Origin: Xylanibacter caecicola
GTDB taxonomy: Bacteria > Bacteroidota > Bacteroidia > Bacteroidales > Bacteroidaceae
Reading direction: 5' to 3'
Assembly: GCF_013166515.1 (NCBI RefSeq)
Contig: NZ_JABKKJ010000014.1
Coordinates: forward strand, 1-64,000
Length of the DNA stretch: 64,000 bases
The position numbers and the translations under genes are program-made. A model generated the notes under the pieces. The model was not told where the DNA came from. It saw nothing but the letters and a program-made list of their open reading frames with translations, and did no database searches. Within the stretch, counting starts at the first letter, position 1. Each line of letters begins with the position of its first letter. This document shows positions 8,905-18,891 of this stretch, in pieces.

Positions 8905-10752
8905 TTATTTTACTTTTAAAGAATATATATTGAGATTGCTTAATCTTGCATTTCCTCCGTCAGACATAATGGAGAATGTAGAATAAGGTTTGTTGGGGAA
9001 TACCAGGTTTGTCATGACAAAGTGTCCTGAGTTTCCGAAGACCTCAATGCTTGAACGGTCTATGAAAATTCTTAGTGTTATGTTCCCGTTATTCTCGTAT
9101 GTCGGAGTTGTAGTGACAGCCGGAAAGCTTTCGCTGAAATCAACTATGCCGCTTTCTCTACGGTCGAATGAAAAGGTTCTTGCTTTCGGATTGTATTTCA
9201 TCAACACTTTGTTATTATCGTTGTTGGATAGTGTCATGACTATTTCCTTAGATTTCCTTGCATCTATTTCCAATACTATTTCGCATATTCCGTCGTTTGC
9301 ACTCGGAAGGGCAAATGTACGTTTCTTTTTCCCTATTGCCGACTTCTTTACTTTCTGTATGTTCTTGTCTCTTAGCTTGTTCAACTCGGGAGAGGGTGAA
9401 CATGACGCATATGTTTGTCCGTCTGTGTCGCGGAACAATCCCATTTCACGCGGAAGAGTGTTGGCGCTGCGGTATTGCTTTGTTGGCACTTCTGCCGCAT
9501 ATTGCCAGTTGCTCATCCAGCCTATTACGGTTCTTCTGTTGTCGGGAGCATTGTTCCAGCTCACTGTTGCATAATGGTCCTTGCCGTAGTCGAGCCATTT
9601 TGTCGGGATGTTACCGTCCTTGTCGGTATCTGCCTTGAATGTTTTTCCGTCGAAATCTCCTATAAAGTATTGGGTGCCGCTACCTCCGAATGGTCCGTCC
9701 GGATTAATGTTACATAGAAGAACCCATTTCTTCTCATCGGTTCCGGCTATAGGCAGTTCAAAGAGGTCGGGACATTCCCATACTCCACCTTGTGCACCGA
9801 TACCCTTTCCGAAGCTGCTTTGAAGTTCCCATGTTTTCATGTCTTTTGAAGTGAAGAACAACATCTCGTGTTCAAGTGCATGAGCAAGAACAAGATTCCA
9901 CTCTTTATTCTTTTCGTTCCAGAAAACCTTCGGGTCGCGGGCTTCGCTTTCAAGAGTTATAACCGGATTGCCCGGATAGGTCTTGAACGTGGTTCCGTTG
10001 TCGGTGCTCGAGGCAAGGCTCTGCATCTGGCTTGTTGACGCTGATGTGTATAGTGCTATCACCGCATCTTTGCCCAATCCGGCTGTGTTGTCCTTGTCTA
10101 TGGCACAGCTGCCACTGAATATATATCCGAGTCCGTCGGGTTCAATGGCAGTAGGATAGTGCTCCCAGTTGACAAGATCGGAAGATACGGAGTGCCCCCA
10201 ACTTAGATTTTGCCATTTGGAACCGTAGGGGTTATACTGATAATAAAGGTGCCATTTACCATTATTGTAAAACATACCGTTAGGGTCGTTCATCCATCCG
10301 TATAACGGAGTGTGGTGAAATGCAGGACGGTATTTTTCCTTGTTTGCCGTATTGAAGGTGTCGGACATTTCCATTCCTCTCCAGCATGCGTCGTCTTTTG
10401 CCTCGCGAATGGAGCCTCGTCCCTGTGGGGTTACGATGTCGAGTATGACATGATGACCTTTGTAAGGTGTCAAATCAAACGGTACGGAATAATCTGTCTT
10501 TGACTTTGCAAGCTTTACATAAATTGTCTTGGCAATATTTCCGTTGACAATTACATTAATTTTTGCATCATCAGCCGATTCCTGAACCGGAAGCATAAGA
10601 TAATGATTATCGCCGGTAATACGTACAATTGTGTTGTTAACGCCGAGATGTTTTATGTCCAATCCGTCATCGGCATAAGATGCAGAAGGGGATGATAATG
10701 CAAATCCCAACATCACTATGGCTTTAAAAAAGCCGGTTGCAGTTTTCTTCAT
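8905..10752 (-). CDS. GH32 fructanase (exo-inulinase/levanase type), exported
   Basis: The 615-residue protein has a signal peptide (about 1-27, ending ASYA). An N-terminal beta-domain of about 110 residues, as in Bacteroides fructanases, precedes the GH32 five-bladed propeller. The three catalytic motifs are intact: WMNDPNG with nucleophile Asp156, ARDPKVFW with Asp273, and WECPDLF with acid/base Glu326. The loop HLYYQYNPYGSKW is complete, as is the C-terminal beta-sandwich (IDRSSIEVFGN). It would cut terminal fructose from levan, inulin or sucrose-type substrates; endo versus exo action cannot be told. Transcription diverges from the HTCS gene, with a minus-strand -7 box (CAAAGCTA, 10847-10854). 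Confidence 0.94.
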   Translation of the reverse strand: MKKTATGFFKAIVMLGFALSSPSASYADDGLDIKHLGVNNTIVRITGDNHYLMLPVQESADDAKINVIVNGNIAKTIYVKLAKSKTDYSVPFDLTPYKGHHVILDIVTPQGRGSIREAKDDACWRGMEMSDTFNTANKEKYRPAFHHTPLYGWMNDPNGMFYNNGKWHLYYQYNPYGSKWQNLSWGHSVSSDLVNWEHYPTAIEPDGLGYIFSGSCAIDKDNTAGLGKDAVIALYTSASTSQMQSLASSTDNGTTFKTYPGNPVITLESEARDPKVFWNEKNKEWNLVLAHALEHEMLFFTSKDMKTWELQSSFGKGIGAQGGVWECPDLFELPIAGTDEKKWVLLCNINPDGPFGGSGTQYFIGDFDGKTFKADTDKDGNIPTKWLDYGKDHYATVSWNNAPDNRRTVIGWMSNWQYAAEVPTKQYRSANTLPREMGLFRDTDGQTYASCSPSPELNKLRDKNIQKVKKSAIGKKKRTFALPSANDGICEIVLEIDARKSKEIVMTLSNNDNNKVLMKYNPKARTFSFDRRESGIVDFSESFPAVTTTPTYENNGNITLRIFIDRSSIEVFGNSGHFVMTNLVFPNKPYSTFSIMSDGGNARLSNLNIYSLKVK

Positions 10753-10846
10753 ATATTTTTATGTTTTTAGATTTAAAGAATTATTATACTTTTAGATTTG
10801 AGTCTTAGAAAAAGCCATTTGCCTTATCTCGTGTTTTTTGATGTTG

Positions 10847-10968
10847 CAAAGCTAATATAAATATAGCATCTCTTATATAAAAAAACGTGTATTGATTATC
10901 ATTTTTGTTGTATTGCCGCAATTTTAATACCTAATACACGCTTTTTTATAATATAATGGCTAACTTTG
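10847..10968. promoter_or_regulatory. divergent promoter region of GH32 (-) and HTCS (+), with candidate operators
   Basis: A minus-strand -7 box (TAGCTTTG, plus-strand CAAAGCTA at 10847-10854) faces GH32 and TAACTTTG at 10961-10968 precedes the HTCS gene. Between them is an inverted pair: CGTGTATTGATTA at 10886-10898 and, on the other strand, CGTGTATTAG at 10931-10940. The first half matches CGTGCATTGATTA upstream of susC at 12 of 13 positions, so these are candidate binding sites for the locus regulator. Confidence 0.5.
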
Positions 10969-10987
10969 TAGAAACCTTAATAAAAAA

Positions 10988-13711
10988 ATGTATAAGTATC
11001 TTATTTATAGTTTGTTTGCGGCATTGGTCATGATGCTGTACGGATGTGACGAAGAACGAATTTACAGGATTGGCGTTTCCCAATGTAGTCAAGATGACTG
11101 GCGCACAAAAATGAATGATGAGATTAATCGTGAGATTATGTTTCACGAAGACGCTGTCGTGGAAATCCGTTCTGCCGATGACAGCAATGAAAAACAGATA
11201 GAGGATATAAAGTATTTTGCAGAAAACGGTTTTGATATCATTATTGTATCTCCGAATGAAGCAGCGGCTCTGACCCATATAATAAAAAAGGTATATAAGA
11301 AAGGTATGCCGGTGATTATCTTTGACAGGAACATCATCGGAGATACATATACGGCACGTATCGGGGTCGATGACGAAGGAATTGGGCGTTCTGCGGCTCA
11401 TTATGCACTGCACATGTTGGGAACCGGGGCGAAGGCTATCGAAATATTCGGTTTGAAAGGTTCCACACCCGCAGAAGGAAGACACGACGGATTTGTGGCT
11501 GAGTTTAAGAAGGGCAAGGGGGAACTTCTTGCAAGTGTTCCCGCCAATTGGAACAAGGAGGATGCTATTCCTGTGGTTGATTCGTTGCTAAAAATATATC
11601 CGGATGTCGATTTGATATATGCCCATAATGACCGCATGGCAATCGGTGCATCTGAAGTTGCTTCCAAAATGGGGCGCGACGATATAAAGATAATTGGTAT
11701 AGATGCTGCTCCGAATATAGGTATTCAGGCTGTTGCGGACAGCGTGATTGACGCAACATTTCTTTATCCTACAGAAGGACATCGCTTGATAAGGACGGCA
11801 TTGGCTATACTGAAGAAAGAGCCTTATCAGCGTGAAGTACAACTTCCGGTGTCGTCTGCAGTAGACTTGACGAATGCTGATATTTTGTTGTTGCAGAATG
11901 AGACATTGAAGGAAGAAACCGGTAAGATGAAGCAGCTTAAAGCCCGGATAGATGATTATTGGGCGAAACATTCGTCTCAGACATCACTTTTCTATGCAAG
12001 TATAGTTATCATAATCCTACTTTTCGGTGTCGCTTTTCTTTTGCTCAGGGCTTATTGGCAGCACAGCAGACATCAAAAAACTTTGATGTTTCAGAACAAG
12101 TTGCTTGAAGAAGAACGCGACAAACAGAAATCGTTGAACAGCCAACTTCAAGATGCCATACAGTCAAAGCTGATGTTTTTCACAAATGTATCTCATGATC
12201 TCCGTACTCCGCTGACCTTGATATCCGAGCCGGTATCACAACTTGTATCTGCTGATAATCTGACACATCAGCAACATACGTTGATGAAAATAGCGGATAA
12301 GAATATAAAGATATTGCACCGTCTTATAAACCAAATACTTGATTTCCGTAAGTATGAGAATGGAAAACTTAAACTTAAGTTGATTGAAATAGATTTCAGT
12401 CAGACCATAAACGAATGGCTAGAGTCTTTCTATAGCATTGCAAGAAAGAGAAATATAAAGTTGACATTGCAGGCAAAAGAAAGTACGCCTGTTAAAATAG
12501 CGGTGGATGTCGAGAAGATTGAACGTGTGTTTTTTAATCTTGTCTCCAACGCTTTCAAGTATACTCCTGATAACGGATCGATTACAGTATTTTATGAAAG
12601 TGATGACAACAAGCTTACTTTTGCCGTTGCCGATACCGGTGAAGGAATAAGCGAGCGTGACCTTGGAAACATATTTGACCGCTTTTACCAGGTAGACAGA
12701 GTTCATCCGAACGGTTCCGGACTTGGCTTGTCTTTGGCAAAGGCTTTCGTAGAACTTCATGAAGGCACCATCTCTGTGGAAAGTGCATTGAACAAAGGTT
12801 CTGTTTTTACAGTCGTTCTTCCGGTCAAGCATGTATCCGAGACAATCTCCGAATTGAAGGCAGATATTACAGAACCTGATGTAGAACGAGAGTTGGCTCC
12901 GGTCTCTTCCGATATCGTATTTGATAAAGAGAAGCAGCTTATACTTATTATAGATGACAATAAGGACGTCCAGACTCTTGTCGGAGAACTGTTGAAAGAT
13001 GAATACAATATAATAACGGCTGTCAATGGACGTGAGGGAATAAGAATGGCTGCGAAGTATATACCGGATTTGGTTATTTGTGATGTGATGATGCCTGTCA
13101 TGGATGGACTGGAATGTTGTAAACGTATGAAGACAGAGGTTTCAACATCTCATATTCCGGTATTGATGCTTACGGCTTGCTCCATGGATGAACAGAGAGT
13201 ACAAGGGTATGACAGTGGTGCTGATGGATATGTGGCAAAACCTTTTAACGGCATTGTGCTTAAATCGCGTTGTGCCAACCTGATAGCAAACCGTAAAAGA
13301 ATAAGGGATTTATGGCAAGATAATGTTTTGGTAACACCGACCATAAATAGAGATATGAAATCTCAGGTAGAAGGGAAGAATATTGACAATGAATTCTATA
13401 ACCGTTTCCTTGAGATATTCAAGAAAGAAATGGGCAATTCGGATTTGACGGTGGATGCCATTGCATCGGATATGGGGCTTGAGCGTTCTCAGTTTTATCG
13501 TAAGATAAAAGCACTTACAAATTATTCTCCTGTAGAATTGATACGTTGTCTGCGTTTGAAACATGCAAGAAATCTTCTTACATCTACAGAAAAGACAATA
13601 AGTGAAATAGCATACGAGACCGGTTTCTCCACTCCGGCATATTTTACAAAATGCTATCGTGACAATTACGGAGAAACACCTTCAGAGACAAGAAGCAAAC
13701 TCACAAACTGA
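10988..13711 (+). CDS. hybrid two-component system regulator (HTCS) of the fructan locus
   Basis: The 907-residue one-protein two-component system has, in order: a signal peptide with a lipobox-like LYGC (Cys20); a periplasmic type I sugar-binding-protein fold (about 25-300; DRNIIGDTYTARIGVDDEGIG, YAHNDRMAIGA); a membrane segment (about 333-355); a coiled coil; a histidine kinase with His403 (FFTNVSHDLRTPL), N-box Asn521 and DTGEG/GSGLGLS; a receiver with Asp699 (LVICDVMMPVMDG, KPF); and an AraC helix-turn-helix (about 800-907). The architecture matches BT1754 of Bacteroides thetaiotaomicron, whose periplasmic domain binds fructose. Free fructose as the signal here is inference from that architecture and the GH32 neighbours. 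A perfect 12-bp terminator follows. Confidence 0.95.
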   Translation: MYKYLIYSLFAALVMMLYGCDEERIYRIGVSQCSQDDWRTKMNDEINREIMFHEDAVVEIRSADDSNEKQIEDIKYFAENGFDIIIVSPNEAAALTHIIKKVYKKGMPVIIFDRNIIGDTYTARIGVDDEGIGRSAAHYALHMLGTGAKAIEIFGLKGSTPAEGRHDGFVAEFKKGKGELLASVPANWNKEDAIPVVDSLLKIYPDVDLIYAHNDRMAIGASEVASKMGRDDIKIIGIDAAPNIGIQAVADSVIDATFLYPTEGHRLIRTALAILKKEPYQREVQLPVSSAVDLTNADILLLQNETLKEETGKMKQLKARIDDYWAKHSSQTSLFYASIVIIILLFGVAFLLLRAYWQHSRHQKTLMFQNKLLEEERDKQKSLNSQLQDAIQSKLMFFTNVSHDLRTPLTLISEPVSQLVSADNLTHQQHTLMKIADKNIKILHRLINQILDFRKYENGKLKLKLIEIDFSQTINEWLESFYSIARKRNIKLTLQAKESTPVKIAVDVEKIERVFFNLVSNAFKYTPDNGSITVFYESDDNKLTFAVADTGEGISERDLGNIFDRFYQVDRVHPNGSGLGLSLAKAFVELHEGTISVESALNKGSVFTVVLPVKHVSETISELKADITEPDVERELAPVSSDIVFDKEKQLILIIDDNKDVQTLVGELLKDEYNIITAVNGREGIRMAAKYIPDLVICDVMMPVMDGLECCKRMKTEVSTSHIPVLMLTACSMDEQRVQGYDSGADGYVAKPFNGIVLKSRCANLIANRKRIRDLWQDNVLVTPTINRDMKSQVEGKNIDNEFYNRFLEIFKKEMGNSDLTVDAIASDMGLERSQFYRKIKALTNYSPVELIRCLRLKHARNLLTSTEKTISEIAYETGFSTPAYFTKCYRDNYGETPSETRSKLTN

Positions 13712-13740
13712 TATCCGTTTGGTTAAAGCATTGATTTGTG

Positions 13741-13796
13741 ATGATGTGTCAAGATGCGAAGTTTATTTATTTCCTTTTGACACATCATTACTTTTG
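13741..13796 (+). terminator. terminator after the HTCS gene
   Basis: A 12-bp perfect inverted repeat (13741-13752 with 13777-13788) is followed by TACTTTTG, separating the regulator from susC. Confidence 0.7.
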
Positions 13797-13837
13797 TTAT
13801 ATCTGATTATAAAATAAAGGCATTTAGTACTAAATAT

Positions 13838-13910
13838 CGTGCATTGATTAAATTTTGATAGACCGTACAACATCTGTTATTACATCTATTGTACATATAG
13901 AATAATTTTG
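13838..13910 (+). promoter_or_regulatory. susC promoter with candidate HTCS site
   Basis: CGTGCATTGATTA at 13838-13850 repeats the motif found in the HTCS/GH32 divergent region (12 of 13 bases equal). The -7 box TAATTTTG is at 13903-13910, 53 bp beyond the motif and about 30 bp before the susC ATG. An upstream activator site is consistent with an AraC-type output domain. Confidence 0.5.
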
Positions 13911-13940
13911 CAGCCGAAAGTTTAACAAAAATCAAATAAC

Positions 13941-16900
13941 ATGAAAAAATTAATCCTTAGTGCATTACTGCTATTTATAATGGTTGTAGCAGCGCAAGCG
14001 CAGAACATCGTTGTTCATGGAACGGTGCTTTCAAAATCAGACAAAGAACCTTTGATTGGAGCTTCCGTGCTTTGTGAGGCAACAAAGGCGGGAGTCGTAA
14101 CAGACATTGATGGTAACTTCCAGATTTCAGTACCGGAGAAGTCGCTGCTGAGAGTTTCTTATGTAGGCTTTAAGTTGGCAGAAGTTGTGGCACAAGACAA
14201 GATGGTCGTTACGCTTGAAGAAAACTCAGAGGCTTTTGACGAAGTTGTCATTGTCGGCTATTCGTCTGAAAAGAAATCGGATTTGACGGGAGCTGTATCT
14301 GTCGTAAAGATGAAAGATGTATCAGACACTCCAACCGGTAATGTCATTCAGGCTTTGCAAGGGCGTGTTGCAGGTATGAATATTACTACAGACGGTACTC
14401 CGGGCGGTTTAAGTACAAGTACTTCTATTCGTGGTGCATCATCTTTTAGAGGAGATGCGAATGGTCCTCTTTATGTCATAGACGGTGTGATGACCCGCGA
14501 AAATCCCGGAACTATCCTGAACAGCAATGATGTGGAGTCTATCCAAGTATTGAAAGATGCTGCTTCTGCTTCAATATATGGAGCACAGGCTGCCAATGGA
14601 GTTATAATCATAACAACCAAACGTGCAAAGAAAGGCGAGGTTCATGTCACATTCGATGCAACACTGACAAGGCAGACATATAACAGTGGATTGGATCTGC
14701 TTGACGCATATCAGTGGGGAGATGTTTATTGGTCGGCATATAAATATGCACATGGCGGTGCCACTCCGTCATCATCTGTTTATGGAAATGGTGAAAAGGC
14801 TCAACTTCAGACATACAAGAACCTTAACGGCGCTGATGTTTTGCCGCAAAGCACGGATTGGGAAGACGAAATTCACAGAGCAGCATTGATGCAGACATAT
14901 AGTATCGGTTTGCAGAAAGGATCTGAAAACGGTTCTTCTTCTCTTTCACTTAACTGGCTCGACCATGACGGAATTGTAAAAGGTACGGATTTTCAAAGAT
15001 TTAATACCCGTTTCAGTTCAGATTACGGATTTCTTAATAACAGGCTTAAAGTTGGAGGAAATGTAGCCGTTAACTGGTGGAAAGCACATTATATGCCGGA
15101 CGGTGCAGAAGAGAATGCTGTAAAGCAACATCCGGCAAAGGCTGTATATGATGTGGAAGGAGTGTATGTAGACCAGATCGGTGATATACTTGGTGATGCG
15201 CCTAACATGATGCGTCTGATTGAAAACAGTAAGAGCAATAAGAACGAATATTGGCGTGTATTCGGAAATGCTTATCTTCAGATTGAGCCGATAAAGAACT
15301 TGATAATCAAGACTAATGTAGGTGTAAATTATTATAATGAAACCATAAAGACTTTCGAACCTCGTTGGTTGCGTGATGATGTCAACAAACTGACACAGTC
15401 TACCGGGAAAAATGTAGACTGGGTGTGGACAAACACGGCACAGTATAACATGGATATAGACAAGCACTCTATAATGGCTTTGGTAGGTATTGAAAGCAAG
15501 AAATATCATAATGAGAGCTTCTTCGGCTATGGTACCGGACTGGAAATAGAAGACCCTAACTATCTTTACCTCGGTAATGTCACCGCAAATAAGAATGTGG
15601 GAGCCGGTGCATCAAACTATTCGATGTTTTCCGGTTTCGGTAAGTTGAATTATACTTACGATGATAAATATCTCATGTCATTCACTTTGCGCCGTGATGC
15701 TTCTTCCAGATTGTCCAAAGATCATAATTATGACTGGTTCCCTTCAGTTTCTTTAGGCTGGCGTATGTCACGCGAGAAGTTTATGGAAGGAACAATGGGT
15801 TGGCTTTCCGATTTGAAGATACGTGGTTCTTGGGGTATAAACGGTAATGACTTGATAGACAATGAAGCTTTCTATGCCAAGTATCTTATGAGCCTTGACC
15901 GCGGAAGTTACAATATGAACGGAGACGGTAAAAAACTTTATCCGGGTGCATATCGTGTACGCACAACCAACCCGGATCTTAAGTGGGAGAAAACTTATCA
16001 GACGAATATCGGTATTGATGCCGGATTCTTTGACAACCGTTTGACTTTATCTTTGGATTATTTTTACAAGACAACCAAAGACATGCTTGTTGAAAAACCT
16101 TACATCGGAACTATTGGAGAAGGAGGATATTGCTGGTATAACGGAGGTGAAATGACCAATAAAGGTATAGAGGGACAAATCAACTGGCGCAGTAATATCA
16201 GCAAGGATTTCAACTATGAAGTAGGATTTAACTTCACAGTTTCAAAGAACGAAGTTACAGACTTGCTTGATGACATCTATTATACGTATGGCGGAGGTTA
16301 TGCAGACCATTCTCTTGTCGGTCAGCCTCTTGGCTCATGGATGGGCTTTAAGACGGACGGAGTGTTCCATTCGCAGGCTGAAGTTGATGAATATTGTAAT
16401 AAGTACAAGGTGGATTTCGGTCGTCCGGGTGTAGGTCGTATAAAATATGTTGACGCAGACGGTAATGGAGTGATAAACTACAACGACCGTACATGGTTGG
16501 GATGCGATCTTCCTAAAGCGCAATTCGGATTGACACTGGGAGCACAGTGGAAAGGATTTGATTTGAATATGTTCTTCTCTTCAATCATACGTGATGCCTT
16601 TAATAATTCAAAATATTATACAGACTTGTTCCAATGTTGGAACGGAAACCATGGAAAGCGTTTGTACGGAGCTGCTTTGGCATACGAGAATTATCTTGAA
16701 ACAGGTTATTACAACTGTGATACGCCTGCTCCTACAACCGACAACTCAAACAATGAGCATGAAGTTTCAGAGTTCCATATCGAGAATGGCTCGTTCCTCA
16801 GACTTAAGACTCTTACATTGGGATACACATTGCCGCAAGCATTGCGCAACAAGCTGAAGCTACAGAATGCACGTGTTTATTTCCAGGCACAAAACCTGTT

Positions 16901-16997
16901 TACTATCACAAACTACAAAGGAGCCGATCCGGAAGGTCTTGGATATCCGTATGCATTGCCTCGCCAGTTTACACTTGGTATACAGTTCGGTTTCTAA
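13941..16997 (+). CDS. SusC/RagA-family TonB-dependent outer membrane transporter
   Basis: The 1018-residue protein has a signal peptide (1-20, ending AQAQ). A carboxypeptidase-regulatory-like domain at about 24-95 (VHGTVLSKSDKEPLIGASV ... VSYVGFK) is followed by the TonB-dependent plug (about 105-225; the SusC signature is visible at VIQALQGRVAGMNI and VEVIQVLKDAASASIYG-type sequence), then a 22-strand barrel ending in FTLGIQFGF. It imports oligosaccharides captured by its SusD partner, powered by TonB. The gene is 38 bp ahead of susD, and its neighbours make fructo-oligosaccharides the probable cargo. Confidence 0.95.
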   Translation: MKKLILSALLLFIMVVAAQAQNIVVHGTVLSKSDKEPLIGASVLCEATKAGVVTDIDGNFQISVPEKSLLRVSYVGFKLAEVVAQDKMVVTLEENSEAFDEVVIVGYSSEKKSDLTGAVSVVKMKDVSDTPTGNVIQALQGRVAGMNITTDGTPGGLSTSTSIRGASSFRGDANGPLYVIDGVMTRENPGTILNSNDVESIQVLKDAASASIYGAQAANGVIIITTKRAKKGEVHVTFDATLTRQTYNSGLDLLDAYQWGDVYWSAYKYAHGGATPSSSVYGNGEKAQLQTYKNLNGADVLPQSTDWEDEIHRAALMQTYSIGLQKGSENGSSSLSLNWLDHDGIVKGTDFQRFNTRFSSDYGFLNNRLKVGGNVAVNWWKAHYMPDGAEENAVKQHPAKAVYDVEGVYVDQIGDILGDAPNMMRLIENSKSNKNEYWRVFGNAYLQIEPIKNLIIKTNVGVNYYNETIKTFEPRWLRDDVNKLTQSTGKNVDWVWTNTAQYNMDIDKHSIMALVGIESKKYHNESFFGYGTGLEIEDPNYLYLGNVTANKNVGAGASNYSMFSGFGKLNYTYDDKYLMSFTLRRDASSRLSKDHNYDWFPSVSLGWRMSREKFMEGTMGWLSDLKIRGSWGINGNDLIDNEAFYAKYLMSLDRGSYNMNGDGKKLYPGAYRVRTTNPDLKWEKTYQTNIGIDAGFFDNRLTLSLDYFYKTTKDMLVEKPYIGTIGEGGYCWYNGGEMTNKGIEGQINWRSNISKDFNYEVGFNFTVSKNEVTDLLDDIYYTYGGGYADHSLVGQPLGSWMGFKTDGVFHSQAEVDEYCNKYKVDFGRPGVGRIKYVDADGNGVINYNDRTWLGCDLPKAQFGLTLGAQWKGFDLNMFFSSIIRDAFNNSKYYTDLFQCWNGNHGKRLYGAALAYENYLETGYYNCDTPAPTTDNSNNEHEVSEFHIENGSFLRLKTLTLGYTLPQALRNKLKLQNARVYFQAQNLFTITNYKGADPEGLGYPYALPRQFTLGIQFGF

Positions 16998-17035
16998 CAA
17001 ACATATTATAATGACAATATAAAAGCAATAGAACT

Positions 17036-18808
17036 ATGAAAATCAGAAATATATTTTTTGCATTAGGTTTTGCTTTCCTTTTTGCAAACTGCAGTGACGA
17101 CTTTTTGGAGAACAAACCGCAGGGCAGTCTGTCAGACGGTGTCATGAACTCGTCTGCAGCCATAGACCTCCTTGTAAACTCAGCCTATGCCGGTCTGTAT
17201 GGGTTTACTAACGAGCAAGGCGATCCGTGGGTACGTCCTATGACAAACTGGAGCTATGGCGAGGTGCGTGCAGACAATGCCTACAAAGGCGGTGGCGGCG
17301 AAGGTGACATTCGTGAAGTCCATGAAATGGAGATATTCCAGGTACAGTCTAATAACGGTAATCTTGACGGAAAATGGTTTAACCTTTACAGTCTTATATC
17401 ACGTTGCAATTCGGCATTGCGTGCTCTCAATAAAGCTGATGAAAACGCGGTTAAGGAGAAGGCTTTGCGTATAGCAGAGGTTAAGGTTCTTCGCGGACAC
17501 TTCTATTTTGAACTTGTCCGTCTTTTCAATAAGGTTCCATATATGGACGAGAATATGCCAGAAGCCGATTACGTAAATGTCACAAACGATGAGTTTACTC
17601 GCGAACAGCACCTTGCACGTATAGCAGAGGATATGCTTGATGCCTCCAATGTATTGCCCGAAAGGCAGACGGAAGTGGGGCGTATAAATCGTAACATCGC
17701 TCTTGCCTATGCCGCCAAGGTAAAACTGTATCAAGCCTATGAGCAAGATCCTGAAACACATGCTGTTGTAAATATCAACAAGGATTTGCTGCGTGAGGTT
17801 GTCAGCCTTATAGACCAAGTTAAAGGATATGACCTGCTGAATGATTTTCAGGGATTGGACCTTATTGCCAACGAAAACGGTCCGGAGTCTGTCTTTGCAA
17901 TACAGTTTTCTATGAATGACGGTTCCGGTGATGCCGGTCGTGTAAACTGGAGTAATCTTTTAAATTCGCCGGGCGGAAACAGTCCTTATCATGGTGATGG
18001 CTTCTTTCTTCCTTCTCAGGACTTGATAAATGCTTATCAGACAGATGAAAACGGTCTTCCCGTTTTCGACTATCAGTCACGTCCTGACTATGCTACGGTA
18101 AAATTTACAGATGATGAGCATCAGACATTGAATAACACTGAGCCTACGGTAGACCCTCGTCTCGATTTTGTGGTAGGGCGTCCTACCATTACATATAAGA
18201 CTTATAAGAAAACTCCTTGTCAGTCGTGGGTGCGCGACCGCGGTGTGTACGGTCATAACTGTGCCAAACGTTTCTGGGTTTCACCCGAATCACCTGATAT
18301 GTTCCAAGGTTGGCCCTGGGGCGCATCTGAACTGAACTGGCAGATAATACGATATGCGGATCTGTTGCTTTACAAGGCAGAGGCTCTTATTGAAATAGGA
18401 GAGGGACCGGGTCTGGAAGAAGCACGTATACTTATCAACCGTATTCGAAACCGTGCCATGAACAGCCCGTATGTCAAAGACTTCAACGATCCGTCTAAGG
18501 ATGCAGCCAACTATAAGATAGGACTGTATCCGGCTGAAGGCTGGACTAAGGATTATGCCCGCAAGGCTCTGCGCACGGAGATGCGTCTTGAAAAGGCTCT
18601 TGAAGGCGAACGCTATTTTGACCTTGTGAGATGGGGCATAGCAAAGGAAGTGATGACTGCTTATTTCAATGCGGAGCAGGATAATCGGATTTACTATAAG
18701 AATGCCGCTTTTAATGCAGGAGAAGAGTATTTCCCAATACCGGTGGCTCAGTATAACTTCTCTTTGGGACATTATACACAGAACCCAGGCTATCCTAAGT
18801 TTGAATGA
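17036..18808 (+). CDS. SusD/RagB-family glycan-binding lipoprotein
   Basis: The 590-residue lipoprotein has the lipobox LFANC (Cys19), followed by SDDFLENKPQG, the common start of SusD proteins. The TPR-like N-terminal region (about 40-250) and the C-terminal RagB/SusD domain (WQIIRYADLLLYKAEALIE ... LRTEMRLEKALEGERYFDLVRWG) are both complete. It caps the SusC transporter and binds substrate at the cell surface. Unlike the B. thetaiotaomicron fructan locus, no SusE-like surface lipoprotein gene follows; the next gene is a GH32 enzyme. Confidence 0.95.
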   Translation: MKIRNIFFALGFAFLFANCSDDFLENKPQGSLSDGVMNSSAAIDLLVNSAYAGLYGFTNEQGDPWVRPMTNWSYGEVRADNAYKGGGGEGDIREVHEMEIFQVQSNNGNLDGKWFNLYSLISRCNSALRALNKADENAVKEKALRIAEVKVLRGHFYFELVRLFNKVPYMDENMPEADYVNVTNDEFTREQHLARIAEDMLDASNVLPERQTEVGRINRNIALAYAAKVKLYQAYEQDPETHAVVNINKDLLREVVSLIDQVKGYDLLNDFQGLDLIANENGPESVFAIQFSMNDGSGDAGRVNWSNLLNSPGGNSPYHGDGFFLPSQDLINAYQTDENGLPVFDYQSRPDYATVKFTDDEHQTLNNTEPTVDPRLDFVVGRPTITYKTYKKTPCQSWVRDRGVYGHNCAKRFWVSPESPDMFQGWPWGASELNWQIIRYADLLLYKAEALIEIGEGPGLEEARILINRIRNRAMNSPYVKDFNDPSKDAANYKIGLYPAEGWTKDYARKALRTEMRLEKALEGERYFDLVRWGIAKEVMTAYFNAEQDNRIYYKNAAFNAGEEYFPIPVAQYNFSLGHYTQNPGYPKFE

Positions 18809-18840
18809 TTTTCAGGTAACAAGATTGTATTAATTCCAAA

Positions 18841-18880
18841 TGGGGCAAGCAGGGTTGGTCTTGCTTGCTCCATTTTATTT
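18841..18880 (+). terminator. terminator between susD and the second GH32 gene
   Basis: TGGGGCAAGCA (18841-18851) pairs with TGCTTGCTCCA (18862-18872; one G-T pair) and is followed by TTTTATTT. It would give partial read-through from susCD into GH32. An in-frame TTG at 18865 lies inside the stem, which argues for the ATG at 18892 as the real start. Confidence 0.65.
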
Positions 18881-18891
18881 CCAATCATTTT

